From assembly GCF_014698735.1 (NCBI RefSeq), contig NZ_JACJTQ010000028.1:1-64000 (forward strand): 64,000 nt of DNA, read 5' to 3'. The stretch comes from Anabaena catenula FACHB-362 (lineage in GTDB: Bacteria > Cyanobacteriota > Cyanobacteriia > Cyanobacteriales > Nostocaceae). Positions 24,409 to 34,373 of the stretch are shown piece by piece. Position 1 is the stretch's first letter; every line of letters begins with the position of its first letter. The translations under genes and the position numbers were made by a program. The notes below the pieces were generated by a model. The model saw only the letters and a program-made list of their open reading frames with translations, was not told the DNA's origin and did no database searches.

Positions 24409-25251
24409 TCAATTACCAGCTTGTTGGATTAAATCATCCAATTCATGCTGCATCTGACTTTTGACTAATTCATAGCATTCATTAACATAAGTGCGATCGC
24501 TTGCGGCTTCTTTTCCATAGCGTTCAAACACAATTGGTGGACATACTCTGGTGTGGATAGGCATAGGTAAGGGAATATTAGGCAGAGGTCCAACGGCTAA
24601 ACCCCAAGGTAGTCCCAGATAAATAGGAAAGACTAGGGGATCAACCCCAAACAGCCACGGCATACCCCACTTGTGGAATTGCTCAACAACTTTGTACAAA
24701 TCCGCCAAGATAAATAGGGTATCATGCGCCCCCCAAGAAATCGCCGGCACAATTGGCACATTTTCCCGTAACGCCAGCTTGATAAATCCACGTCGTTCAG
24801 CAAAGTAAATTTTGTCCCGCATTTCATGGGGACGGAACACATCTTCTGCACCACCAGGATAAACTAAAACACTAGCTCCAGAGCGTAAAGCCTGATAAGC
24901 CATTTGCGGATGAGCGATAACAGCCCCACCTTTCATGGCTATTTCTGCTAAAGCGGGGAAAACTTCCCAAGCTTTGGGATGCATTAAACCGTAAATTGGT
25001 TTTTCAGCACCAAAGCGGCGTACCCAATCGTACATCATCATGGACGTGTCGGGAGAAGCGAGTCCTCCATTGTGGGAGCCGACAATGAGAATTTTTTCAT
25101 CTGGGACATTTTCCCAACCACTAGTTTGAACTCGAAAATAGTAGTTATACAAAAAGCCCAAGAGGGGCATGATTGTTTCGATGAACTTTGGATCTCGCTC
25201 ATCCAAAGACCAACCGGGTTTTGTTTTTTGAGGATGTTTTATTTTTAACAT
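24409..25251 (-). CDS. Lysophospholipid acyltransferase family protein
   Basis: 280 aa. The acyltransferase catalytic block is visible as GSHNGGLASPDTSMMMYDW near residue 57 (an H-x5-D variant), followed by VYPGGAEDVFRPHEMRDKIYF, the second conserved block (about 129-149), and VPIVPAISWGAHDTLF. This layout matches the plant-like diacylglycerol/lysophospholipid acyltransferase group common in cyanobacteria. It likely acts at the cytoplasmic face of a membrane, transferring acyl groups from acyl-ACP or acyl-CoA to a lipid acceptor; the acceptor is not known. No operon partner is evident. Confidence 0.85.
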   Translation of the reverse strand: MLKIKHPQKTKPGWSLDERDPKFIETIMPLLGFLYNYYFRVQTSGWENVPDEKILIVGSHNGGLASPDTSMMMYDWVRRFGAEKPIYGLMHPKAWEVFPALAEIAMKGGAVIAHPQMAYQALRSGASVLVYPGGAEDVFRPHEMRDKIYFAERRGFIKLALRENVPIVPAISWGAHDTLFILADLYKVVEQFHKWGMPWLFGVDPLVFPIYLGLPWGLAVGPLPNIPLPMPIHTRVCPPIVFERYGKEAASDRTYVNECYELVKSQMQHELDDLIQQAGN

Positions 25252-25419
25252 CTAAACATTTTATCAGGATTAGAAAAGAGCAACAATCTGGTCTGTCATG
25301 GTTGGATAATAATATCAGCAGTAAAAATCGGCTCTAGCCATAGCTATCTTATGGAAGGATCATTTCAGCATCAGAAAAAGTGTTTTCACCTTCAGTCTAA
25401 AAATTCCCTGTAATAGATT

Positions 25420-25989
25420 ATGAATATTCAGACAAGCCTTAAAATCATTTTAGCTGATTCAATTATTGGCACGGTATTACCAGAAATAGCCTTACTGGAC
25501 TTACCTAATTGGTGGTTGGCTGGGGGTGCAGTGCGAAATACCGTTTGGCATTCTATATTTGGAACAGAATGTGGGTTAGTCATCAACGATTTTGATATTG
25601 CATTCTTTGATGACGGCGGGAACCGTTCCCAGGAACTAGCAGCAAAGGCTACTCTCACAGCCAAATTTCCTGACTATGTGTTTGATATTAAAAATCAGTC
25701 CAGTTTTGCTCGTTGGCGTGATGGTCGTAGAACTTATTCTAGTGTAGAGGATGGCATTAAAGATTGGCTACATACCGCTACTGCCGTAGGCGTAAAGATA
25801 GATACACAAGGGGAATGGCAATTTTTCACTCCCTATGGATTAGATGACCTGTTTGCTGGTATTATTCGACCGACTCCAGCCCATACTCACAACCCAACTG
25901 CGGATAAAAAAGCATCTGGATTTCTAGAAAAGTGTTCCTGTCTGCGGTTGATATCTGCTTCAGGACTGAATAGTCAAAGAGAGGGATAA
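25420..25989 (+). CDS. COG3575-type nucleotidyltransferase family protein
   Basis: 189 aa. WWLAGGAVRNTVWH (about residues 29-42) and NDFDIAFFDD (about 58-67) give the GG-x-DxD pattern of a polymerase-beta-like nucleotidyltransferase. The next block KASGFLEKC near the end fits the C-terminus of this family, but the last ten residues run into low-complexity DNA and may be altered. Reaction and substrate are unknown for this family. The gene is monocistronic, flanked by the divergent acyltransferase gene. Confidence 0.8.
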   Translation: MNIQTSLKIILADSIIGTVLPEIALLDLPNWWLAGGAVRNTVWHSIFGTECGLVINDFDIAFFDDGGNRSQELAAKATLTAKFPDYVFDIKNQSSFARWRDGRRTYSSVEDGIKDWLHTATAVGVKIDTQGEWQFFTPYGLDDLFAGIIRPTPAHTHNPTADKKASGFLEKCSCLRLISASGLNSQREG

Positions 25990-26086
25990 GGCAGGGGGCA
26001 GGGGGAAAGAAGGTGTTAGCCTAGCTCATATTTCTTTACATAGGTTGCTTTTTTTTGCACCAATCTACTTACTTTTTTCTTCAAAT

Positions 26087-28129
26087 TCACTCTCTAATTA
26101 ATTCCTGAAATTTTGGCTCTTTTTTAAGATCATCAAAATCTATATCACTCGCAGCATCTTCCCTATATTGGGGATTAAGTTGAATCGCCTTTTGGAGATT
26201 TTCTAAAGCTAATTCAATTTCTCTTTGTAGTGCATAACAAGCTGCTTTATTGTAATAAGCACTAGCATAGTCTGATTTTATTTCTAGCGCTTTATCAAAG
26301 TTGCTAATTGCTTCCTCATCCTCTCCCAACATCACCAAAGTGTAACCTCGTTTATCCCAGATTTTAGGGGAATTAGGTTGGAATTGCAACGCTTGATCAA
26401 AAGAAGTGATTGCCTCTTCATAACGTTCTAATTCTACCAAAGATAAACCACGGTTTAACCAAGCAACTCCATCATCAGGTTTAATTTTGGTAGCTTTATC
26501 AAAACAGTTAAATGCTTCTTGATGTTTGTTTAAATTTCCACAAGCTACACCAATATCACACCAAGCTTGATGATAGTCAGGATTAATTTTAATGGCTTGA
26601 TTATAGGAAGCGATAGCTTCTTTATAACGTTTTAATCTACTCAAAATTATACCACGCTTCAGCCAAATTCCAGCATCATCAGGTTGAACTTTTACAGCTT
26701 GTTCATAAACTGCAAATGCATCTGCATAACGTTTTTCTGAAAAAAGAATATCTCCTTCTTTGACATAATCATCAGCAGAAACTTGTGGTTGAGGTGGTTC
26801 TGGGACTTGTTCTGACTCAGGAATAGCTTTAGCTTTAGGCGTGATTTCTATTAGTTCTTGTAACTGAGAATTTTGCTGCTGTTGAGCATCTAATTGTAAT
26901 TCTGAAAGTTGATTAACAAATTCTGTTTCTAATTTTTCTAACTTCTTGAAAATGCGATTTTTTTGTTGTTGCACATTATTTTGTAATTCTGAAAATTGCG
27001 AAGTCAACTCACCACCGGATTTGTCTAAATTAGCAATTACTAACTGTTGATAGTTTTGAGAATCTAACTGTAAATCTGAAAGTTGATCAGTAAATTCTAT
27101 TTTTAATTTATCTAAACTCTCCAGCATCGTATGTTTTTGGGTTTGAGCATCATTTTGTAATGCGGAAATTTCTGATTTCAATAAATTATTTAATTTTTCC
27201 AAATCCGCTATGATCTTATCTTTTTGGGTTTGAGCATCTAACTGAAATTGAGATAATTGAACTGCAAAATCCGAATGTAATTTTACTAAACTTTCAATAG
27301 TCTTATCTTTTTGCTGTTCAGTTTCGGAATGCAAAACTTGAAATTGAGATATACAATCAGCACTATATGTTTCTATATTGCTAAGAGCTAAATCTTTTTC
27401 TTGTTTAGCGCTTAATTGAAATTCTCCTAATTGATCAGCTAAATCAGATTCTAATTTACGTAAATTTTTAGCTGTTATATCCCTTTGGAGTTGAGCAAAT
27501 GAATTAAATTCATCTATTTGAGTATTTAATGTTGCTTGTAAAACCTTGATATGTTCTTGAGCCGTGTTTATTTCACTCTCTAATGCTGACAAAAATTCTT
27601 GTTTTGATAGAGGTAAATCAGATAATAAGATAGATAAATTTTCTTCTTCAGCTTGGATTTTTTCTTTTAAAGATTTAACTTTTTGGGCTAATTCCTGAGT
27701 TATAATATTAGCATCTTGAATAATATTTTCTGCTTCTTGCTTGACAGTCGTTAGCTGAGTTTGTAACTTTTCCATTCCCTGTATTTGTTGCATTGCTCTG
27801 TCAACAATTTCCCGAATTGCTGCTCGGCGTAACAACCACAATACCGCAATTAAAGCCACAGGAAATAAACTTAAAATAGTTAACCAGACATTAAGCAAAG
27901 TATTTGTGCGAGTAAAAGCACGCTCAAAATTAGACTGTACTTGCTTTTGAATTCTGTTTTCTGCTCGCAGTCGGGTTAATTCTTCCCGTTCCTGATTTGA
28001 TAATATCTGAGAAGATGGTGCAGATACCGGAGGTTGTCCACTGACAAAACCAGTGGATAGCAGTAAGGGTGAAAATAAAATCGCGCTTTTCAAAGCTAAA
28101 GCTAAGATTATTGGGTTTTTGCTCTTCAT
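26087..28129 (-). CDS. Membrane-anchored coiled-coil/TPR protein
   Basis: 680 aa from the ATG at 28129, preceded by AGGAAAGG; a longer frame to 28183 was rejected because 28129 begins a clean signal segment (MKSKNPIILALALKSAILF). A second hydrophobic helix (about residues 78-98, LTILSLFPVALIAVLWLL) probably anchors it. Residues about 110-440 are a long coiled coil with a loose repeat of about 29 aa (QL-x-QLDAQTQKDK-x-LEKL). The last 220 residues form about six TPR motifs (YADAFAVYEQAVKVQPDD, YKEAIASYNQAIKINPDY and so on). A structural or assembly role is plausible; the specific function is unknown. Confidence 0.8.
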   Translation of the reverse strand: MKSKNPIILALALKSAILFSPLLLSTGFVSGQPPVSAPSSQILSNQEREELTRLRAENRIQKQVQSNFERAFTRTNTLLNVWLTILSLFPVALIAVLWLLRRAAIREIVDRAMQQIQGMEKLQTQLTTVKQEAENIIQDANIITQELAQKVKSLKEKIQAEEENLSILLSDLPLSKQEFLSALESEINTAQEHIKVLQATLNTQIDEFNSFAQLQRDITAKNLRKLESDLADQLGEFQLSAKQEKDLALSNIETYSADCISQFQVLHSETEQQKDKTIESLVKLHSDFAVQLSQFQLDAQTQKDKIIADLEKLNNLLKSEISALQNDAQTQKHTMLESLDKLKIEFTDQLSDLQLDSQNYQQLVIANLDKSGGELTSQFSELQNNVQQQKNRIFKKLEKLETEFVNQLSELQLDAQQQQNSQLQELIEITPKAKAIPESEQVPEPPQPQVSADDYVKEGDILFSEKRYADAFAVYEQAVKVQPDDAGIWLKRGIILSRLKRYKEAIASYNQAIKINPDYHQAWCDIGVACGNLNKHQEAFNCFDKATKIKPDDGVAWLNRGLSLVELERYEEAITSFDQALQFQPNSPKIWDKRGYTLVMLGEDEEAISNFDKALEIKSDYASAYYNKAACYALQREIELALENLQKAIQLNPQYREDAASDIDFDDLKKEPKFQELIRE

Positions 28130-28528
28130 GACAACCTTTCCTATCTGTTTATTAGTTTTGGAAGCGGCGTGCCTATATGCCATCTATAATAGATGATTGG
28201 TGTGAGATTACCGGACTGTCAACCTATATCTTACTCCCTTCCTTCTTTCTTTGCGTCCTACTCTTTGCTACGCAACGCTACCGCGAACAAGATTGTGATA
28301 ATGTCTTAACGGTTAATTTAATTGGTATTCTTCTGGTGGGAAGGTAATAATTTTATATTACACCACACGGCTTGAGCAAAAAGTCCTAAATCATATCTTG
28401 CATCATCATCTCATTACCAAAATCAAAGTCTAGAAACATGGTTATTTCCTAGTGTGGGAATTTCCTACTCTTCATTTTTGATATTAATTTTAATAAAATT
28501 AAAAAATTAACCGTTTACATTAGCTGTC
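28130..28528. other. Intergenic region with a dispersed repeat copy
   Basis: Divergent region between the TPR gene and pxcA. Copy B of a dispersed repeat occupies 28242-28345, related to 20435-20524 and 53570-53660. No gene or terminator was recognised. Confidence 0.75.
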
Positions 28529-29791
28529 ATGAAATTATCTTTTTTCGAGCAAAAAACCCAATTAATCCGCCAAAAATTTACAGAATATTGGCATTTATTT
28601 AATCAATGGTTGATAAATACTCCAGAAAGAGCTATTTTAGATGCTTATCAAGCAGCTAAAGCCATCCAAAAGATAGAAATAGAACAATTTAAGGGGCAAA
28701 AAATTTCTCCTGAATTAGCCAATTCCACAGAAAATGTGATGTCTTATTGGCAGGGAAATCTCAATAGAAATTTAACTACTATTAAAGTGAGATTAGCGGA
28801 ATTTAATTTAGGAAGTACATTTATCAATACTTCAGATTCTAGTATTTTAGAAAAGCTCAAATTTATTGATGAAGTAATAGCTAGATATACGCCGCCCGAT
28901 GCATCAATTTTTGAACCTCTGCCAACTAATCCTAATCCAGTTCAAAAACAATCAAATCTACCCAATAAAGATGTTTCCAATTCCGCACCTACAATTCAGA
29001 AAACGGGGGTAATTCCTAGATCAATTGGCATAACAATTAATAAAATTACCCAAGATTTTGCCCCTAAGGCAGAAGAAGAATTTGTCAAAAAGTATCGAAT
29101 TTCTAGAAATAGGACAAGAAGGGCTATCAAATTTTTATTGCTGTTAATTATTGTCCCACTATTAACTCAGCATTTTTCTAAAATTTTGTTAATTCATCCT
29201 CTAGTAGAAAACTTTAGAATCGAAAATAAAACACAAATTTTTCTAAATTCCGAAATGGAAGACGCAGCTTTGAAAGAATTAGCAAATTTTGAAAAACAAT
29301 TAAAATTTGAAAGTCTTTTACTTACAGCACCTGAAATTTTACCAGAAAAAATTGCAGCCAAGCTTAAGAATAAAGTTAAGGAAATAGCCGCAGAATTTAA
29401 TTATAAAAGTAGCAATGCAATCAGTAATGTATTTGCTGATGTAATTTCACTGGTTGCTTTTGCTATGGTTATTGCTTTCAGCAAAAAAGATATTATCTTT
29501 GTCAAATATTTTATAGATGAAATTATCTATGGTTTAAGTGATAGTGCTAAGGCATTTTTAATTATTTTATTTACAGATATATTTGTTGGTTTCCACTCCC
29601 CGCATGGGTGGGAAATTCTTTTAGAAGCAGTAGCAGAACATTTGGGTTTACCAGCAAGTAGAAACGGAATATTTCTATTTATCGCTACATTTCCTGTGAT
29701 TTTAAACACTATATTTAAATACTGGATCTTCCGCTATCTCAGCCGTTTATCTCCTTCAGCATTAGCAACTTTGAAAGAAATGGATGAGTAA
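28529..29791 (+). CDS. pxcA: Proton extrusion protein PxcA (CemA homologue)
   Basis: 420 aa, in the family range. PxcA is an inner-membrane protein needed for light-induced proton extrusion and acid tolerance, and is related to chloroplast CemA (Ycf10). The N-terminal soluble region ends in KKYRISRNRTRRAIKFLLLLIIVPLLTQ (first membrane helix near 200-220), followed by further helices at about 305-320, 342-358 and 385-405, with the conserved DIFVGFHSPHGWE segment near 350 and NTIFKYWIFRYLSRLSPSA at the end. The assignment is strong. Confidence 0.92.
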   Translation: MKLSFFEQKTQLIRQKFTEYWHLFNQWLINTPERAILDAYQAAKAIQKIEIEQFKGQKISPELANSTENVMSYWQGNLNRNLTTIKVRLAEFNLGSTFINTSDSSILEKLKFIDEVIARYTPPDASIFEPLPTNPNPVQKQSNLPNKDVSNSAPTIQKTGVIPRSIGITINKITQDFAPKAEEEFVKKYRISRNRTRRAIKFLLLLIIVPLLTQHFSKILLIHPLVENFRIENKTQIFLNSEMEDAALKELANFEKQLKFESLLLTAPEILPEKIAAKLKNKVKEIAAEFNYKSSNAISNVFADVISLVAFAMVIAFSKKDIIFVKYFIDEIIYGLSDSAKAFLIILFTDIFVGFHSPHGWEILLEAVAEHLGLPASRNGIFLFIATFPVILNTIFKYWIFRYLSRLSPSALATLKEMDE

Positions 29792-30463
29792 ATAAGGTAT
29801 AACCGAGAATCCCTACCAATGATACCATGTCTGGTTAAAGACTTATTATTAGTTCTGACACGGAGACACGGAGAGTTTTTTGATAAGCAATTAGCCGGAC
29901 TTGATATGAAACGTCTCTACAGGGTTCTGGATAAGGCATAAGTAGCTTGGGCACAATTAAATATAAAACCTCTCTCCAAACCTCTCCCCTACCAGGGTTG
30001 GGGGGTTAGGTTTATATTATATTTTTTAACGCCCACTTACTTACTTATTTAATTTAAATAAAAGTCGATGTCTATTAAAGTCTTGTTGGTAAAAAACATT
30101 TTTCCGTATTAAGCCATTAACAAAGGAAGATTTGAATAGCATAACGTAGTTAAAAATATAGTCACAAAAATACCAAAAATGCCAATTATAATAACAATAT
30201 ATCCAAGATTTTACAGCTTAGATTTAGATTAATAAGTGTGAATTAGCTACTTATTGATTTTGTCAAGATATCAATAATTTTTTATGAATTTCTAGAAAGT
30301 GTTTGTGCAAAATCTAAGTTTATCTGTTACTAATTAAGATTGATAATTGCTTTTTATCCTCCATGAAAGTAATTATTAAGAGTACTGAGGTATAATAGCT
30401 TATCAAGCTCTTTTACTTCTGGCATACAAACAAATTAAGAAATTAATTTCCTCATTTAGACTT
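29792..30463. other. Intergenic region
   Basis: It holds a dispersed repeat near 29965-30015 (ACCTCTCTCCAAACCTC..., CAGGGTTGGGGGGTTAGG), related to the repeat inserted in the gene at 61774-63882. A TATAAT at 30391-30396 is a candidate -10 box for the gene at 30464. No gene was recognised. Confidence 0.6.
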
Positions 30464-31765
30464 ATGAGTATCTTCTTCAATCAAAAATTTCAAATCACAG
30501 CAGGTGTTGCCACGTTAATACTTGCTAATTTAGCTAATAACTATTTAGCTCCACAGTCTGTGAATAAGCAGCTAATTCAAAAACAACAAGTTACACCCAA
30601 TTTAGCTTTTATTCAGCCGTCAAATACTGCTAAAACTCAAACCCATCTGACTGAAGCGCCCATTAGTAATTTTATTAATCAGCAAATATCTGAGCTAAAT
30701 AGCAGCCAGAAGTCTAAAAATACATCTGTATTCTATTCTGTTATTGATGAGTGGAAAAAATATCAATATAGTGTGAATGGTAATCATGTTTTAAAACCAG
30801 TAAAATTACCAGCTACCAAAGTTAGTTTTAATCAAGCAGATTTATTAACGGTGCTTACCAATACGAGAAAATATTTCCAAGATCATGCCCAAAAAGACCC
30901 TGATATTTCTCGCAATGGGCTGTTGTTAAGCCAGGGAGTTACTTTAGAGGATGTTCTCAAAACTTTAGATTTTATGATTGTAGTTTTACAGGAGGATATT
31001 AGCAATAATCGCACTACTCGGTTACAAGATCCGAATTTTATTAACGCTAATTTTCGAGTAATTAAATGGTCGGCTTATAACCCTGAAAAGCCAAAACAGA
31101 AGCAATTACGAATTACAAAATATGCTGTTTTTACCCATTCTGGTTCTCGCAGCAAAACTTCTAAATATAATATACCAATTTATAGTTTAAAAGAAAATTC
31201 AGATGCTGATAAATTTTACATGAAATATACGAAGCAGGATGTTTTGTCAGGTATTTATGAACCTGGGGGTAAAGAATTTGGTAAAGTTGAGCCTTTGGCA
31301 TATTTAACTCGTGAAGGTTTAGAAGAAGCTTTAATGCAGGGAACAATCTTGATTAATTTTACAGATGGTTCTAAAGCATTTTTTAATGTGGATAAAAATA
31401 ATGGCATATCTTATGTGAAGGGATTAAAAGCAACATCACAAAAACGTTATTGGTATTTTAGAAAAGTTGATCAAATTAAAGGTTACGGACACCAAATAGA
31501 TGCAAAAATCTCTATCAAACCAGGAGTAACTTTTGCCGGTGATGTATTAAACATGGGGTTAGGAAGGGTGATTATTATGGAGTATAATCAAGCTGGAAAT
31601 AAACGCTTGCAAATGGGAGTAATTGCAGATACAGGTGGCGCGTTTTTGCCAAATCTTGCTCAACTCGATTTTTTGGCGGGTATTTTTCAGAATCAAAGAG
31701 AATTTAGGCAGCATATTCAGCAATTACCAGAATATGCTACCGCATATATTTTGGTGAAAAAGTAA
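30464..31765 (+). CDS. Secreted protein with a possible 3D/MltA-like double-psi barrel
   Basis: 433 aa. The N-terminus (residues 1-28) is a signal or anchor sequence (GVATLILANLANNYLA). The middle region (FFQDHAQKDPDISRNGLLLSQGVTLEDVLKTLDF) is soluble and unassigned. The C-terminal 110 residues contain KPGVTFAGDVLNMGLGRVIIMEY and GVIADTGGAFLPNLAQLDFLAGIF, where the ADTGGA-x-D pattern recalls the catalytic DTGGA of MltA and other 3D-domain double-psi barrels that cleave peptidoglycan. That is a motif-level inference. No partner gene is adjacent. Confidence 0.65.
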   Translation: MSIFFNQKFQITAGVATLILANLANNYLAPQSVNKQLIQKQQVTPNLAFIQPSNTAKTQTHLTEAPISNFINQQISELNSSQKSKNTSVFYSVIDEWKKYQYSVNGNHVLKPVKLPATKVSFNQADLLTVLTNTRKYFQDHAQKDPDISRNGLLLSQGVTLEDVLKTLDFMIVVLQEDISNNRTTRLQDPNFINANFRVIKWSAYNPEKPKQKQLRITKYAVFTHSGSRSKTSKYNIPIYSLKENSDADKFYMKYTKQDVLSGIYEPGGKEFGKVEPLAYLTREGLEEALMQGTILINFTDGSKAFFNVDKNNGISYVKGLKATSQKRYWYFRKVDQIKGYGHQIDAKISIKPGVTFAGDVLNMGLGRVIIMEYNQAGNKRLQMGVIADTGGAFLPNLAQLDFLAGIFQNQREFRQHIQQLPEYATAYILVKK

Positions 31766-31801
31766 CAAATTTCTAGCTTAAAGCCTTAGTTGTGGCTGAA
31801 A

Positions 31802-32602
31802 TCAAAATAATGCCATTACAGCCGCAGGAGAACCGGAACCACCCCGCAATCGGAGAATACCAATCACCAGAGTAGCGCCTTGGGGCGGTAGTTGATCTAA
31901 ATTGGTTAGGTTTTCTAATACAATCAGCGATTGGCTTCGTGACTGCTCTCTGTGCGATCGCTCTAACAACAACCGATTAGTAGTAAGATTAATATCTTGC
32001 CCTGAATCTACACCATGTGTATCAATTCCAACTCCAGCAATTTTTCTTTCAGTAATTAAAAACTGGGTTGCATCACTACCAAAGCCTGGAAAATGCATAT
32101 TTCCTTGTTCGTCGTGGTTCAAAAAGGCGCTTTTATCTAGCCATTTAGCTTGCCATCCTGTATAAAGTAGTACGGCACAATCAGCAGGAACAGTCCCAAA
32201 TTCTGCTTCCCAAGTCAGAATATCAGCAATAGTGAGGAGATAATCAGCATTCACTGCTGCTTGCTTGCAGATGTCTATAACTACCGCAGGTACTACTAGA
32301 GACTGGGCTGGGTATTCATCAATACTTACACCATTCGTGTAAAAACTATTAGGGGCATTAATATGAGTAGCGCTATGTTCCCCTAAAGAAAAACGTCGCA
32401 GATAATAACCATCATCTTGCAGTTCGGCAACAGTAGTAAATGTTACGGGAGGATCGCCCGGCCATTGAGGGATACCCGTGTCGATGACATGACTCAGGTG
32501 AATGACACAGGAATAGGCGATACTATTTTGCTTCTGGGTATGTATAATAGCGTTCCTCTCTGATTTAGCTACTGCTATTATTTTAAACAATTCAAAAGTC
32601 AA
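31802..32602 (-). CDS. Cyclase/kynurenine formamidase-like family protein
   Basis: 266 aa of the metal-dependent cyclase family. Visible blocks are HVIDTGIPQWPGDPPV (about residues 37-52), HSATHINAPNSFY (about 74-86, the variant of HxGTHxDxPxH with N for D and Y for the last H), DCAVLLYTGW near 140, and GVGIDTHGVDSG near 185. The two substitutions in the metal motif leave the metal set incomplete, but they may be normal for the cyanobacterial subgroup. The substrate is unknown. The N-terminal 30 residues before CVIHLSH are poorly supported, so the start is uncertain. Confidence 0.82.
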   Translation of the reverse strand: MTFELFKIIAVAKSERNAIIHTQKQNSIAYSCVIHLSHVIDTGIPQWPGDPPVTFTTVAELQDDGYYLRRFSLGEHSATHINAPNSFYTNGVSIDEYPAQSLVVPAVVIDICKQAAVNADYLLTIADILTWEAEFGTVPADCAVLLYTGWQAKWLDKSAFLNHDEQGNMHFPGFGSDATQFLITERKIAGVGIDTHGVDSGQDINLTTNRLLLERSHREQSRSQSLIVLENLTNLDQLPPQGATLVIGILRLRGGSGSPAAVMALF

Positions 32603-33362
32603 AATTCAAACCTGTTTCAGTCGAGGTCTAATACTGTTTCACTTTAAGGTGCATACAAATGAAATAACTCTATTATACGGAGACAGGGAGATTCTTATGT
32701 AGCTTTAATTAAATGAATTCATATAAATCGCCGACTGTAGCCCGCTGAGTGCAGATTAACACAAATAGTGTAAATTTATACTCTTATTGTTGCCGTAATT
32801 TAAAAGTCTTTCACCCTTGAATTTTTAATAAATAATCCCCCAATTCCTGCAAATATCAGGTTTATGGGGGTTTTAAATGTTGCAGCAAAAAGTGAATATA
32901 TCGTTAGTGAACAGCCAAAAGGTTAAAACTTCAGTAAAATAAGGTTAAATTTGGGTAAAAATATACGCATATTTAGCAATCAATAATGGTTAAGGTTTGT
33001 AAGACGATGTTTGGAAAGTTATAGCAGGAGGCAGGAGGCAGAGGGCAGGAGGCAGGAGGGAAAGCCTTATTATATCTAAGTTTCAAGGATTAATAATGTC
33101 CTAACTATCCTGGCTACAGCTATATCAAATATAATAAATAACCTGTCAGATCATCTTCGGTTTAAGACTTATAATTAGGGTTTCTACTGAGAATATTTGT
33201 GACAAGTAATTTAGGAAACTTAGTATTAAACTACTCATGGAACGTTTCTATCAGGTTTCTGGATCAAGAATATTTAATTTCTAGATATCTCTAATAAATA
33301 GGTAGAAGTGGACACTACATTACCTGCAATATACTATATGAGTAAACCTATTTTTTAGCTCT
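32603..33362. other. Long intergenic region with an orphan terminator
   Basis: It contains an intrinsic terminator on the plus strand (32837-32875) not preceded by any plus-strand gene, and an STRR-like (GGAGGCA)n array at 33024-33060. The rest is AT-rich. A small RNA could lie upstream of the terminator. Confidence 0.6.
32837..32875 (+). terminator. Orphan intrinsic terminator
   Basis: Stem CCCCCA (32837-32842) / TGGGGG (32865-32870), extended by an inner CCTG/CAGG stem, followed by TTTT. The nearest upstream gene is on the opposite strand, so this ends an unannotated plus-strand transcript, or is a dispersed hairpin. Confidence 0.65.
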
Positions 33363-34331
33363 ATGAATCGTTCAGCCTGCCTGATATTTAATCCGGTTGC
33401 GGGTCAGGGGAATCCAGAATTAGAATTAGATGAAATTAGGGCAATATTAGAGCCAGCTATTGACCTAGATATTTATTTCACAACTGAAGAGATAGATGCT
33501 GATCAACTAGCACAAGCAGCGGTAGAAAGGGGAGTAGAGGAGATTATTGTTTCCGGGGGAGATGGAACTTTATCAGCTGCTGCTGCTGCGGTAATTAATA
33601 CCAATATTCCCTTTGGGATTATTTCCAGGGGAACAGCAAACGCTTTTGCGGCAGCTTTAAATATTCCCAATACAATCGTCGCCGCTTGTGAAACAATCTT
33701 AGAAGGCAAAACCCGCACAGTAGATATAGCTTATTGCAATGATAGACCGATGGTCTTATTGGTAGGTATTGGCTTTGAAGCGGGAGCAGTCGAAAAAGCC
33801 GACAGAGAAGCCAAAAATCGTTTTGGAATGATAGCCTACATCTTAGCAGGCATCCAAGAACTGCAAAATTTACAGAAATTTGCTGTCGAAATTGAAACAG
33901 AAGACAAGATAATTAGAACTATTGCGTCAGCAGTGACAGTGGCAAATGCTGCACCTCCCACATCAGTTTTAGCTCAGGGGCCAGCAGGTATTTTTTTTGA
34001 TGATGGATTACTAGATTTAACAATTGTAGCTCCAGATAATAAAGCTGGTGCGATCGCAGCCACGTTCCATTTACTTCAAAGCGCTTCCACAGGTACCGCA
34101 ACGGAACGTGATGATATTGGCTATCTGCGAAGTAAAAAGTTTAAAATCACAACTGACCCACCACAAAAGATAGTCATAGATGGGGAAATAGTGGGTACAA
34201 CTCCTGTAGAAATTAACTGCATACCAGCTGGCTTGAGGATTTTTGTGCCATTAGTAGAAGAAGAAATATTCACTGAAAAATTAGAAGGACTGCCGCATTT
34301 GAATGTGGAAATAAAACACTCAGATGAATAA
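33363..34331 (+). CDS. YegS/diacylglycerol kinase-like lipid kinase
   Basis: 322 aa, typical length. The catalytic-domain signatures are NPVAGQGNPELE (residues 10-21), the glycine-rich SGGDGTLSAAAAAV near 64-77 and GTANAFAAALNIP near 90-102. The C-terminal half has the beta-sandwich of the family, with DGLLDLTIVAPDNK and IDGEIVGTTPVEINCIPAGLRI. The protein phosphorylates diacylglycerol or another lipid with ATP; the true substrate is not fixed by sequence. Monocistronic; an acidic protein gene on the other strand ends 42 bp downstream. Confidence 0.92.
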   Translation: MNRSACLIFNPVAGQGNPELELDEIRAILEPAIDLDIYFTTEEIDADQLAQAAVERGVEEIIVSGGDGTLSAAAAAVINTNIPFGIISRGTANAFAAALNIPNTIVAACETILEGKTRTVDIAYCNDRPMVLLVGIGFEAGAVEKADREAKNRFGMIAYILAGIQELQNLQKFAVEIETEDKIIRTIASAVTVANAAPPTSVLAQGPAGIFFDDGLLDLTIVAPDNKAGAIAATFHLLQSASTGTATERDDIGYLRSKKFKITTDPPQKIVIDGEIVGTTPVEINCIPAGLRIFVPLVEEEIFTEKLEGLPHLNVEIKHSDE

Positions 34332-34373
34332 GGGGTGCAATCAAGTAATTACACCCAGAATACAGCTTATTCA

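Noticed and set aside
32837-32875. Terminator assigned to the hypothetical gene at 30464-31765
   Set aside because: It lies more than 1 kb past that gene, with an opposite-strand gene between.
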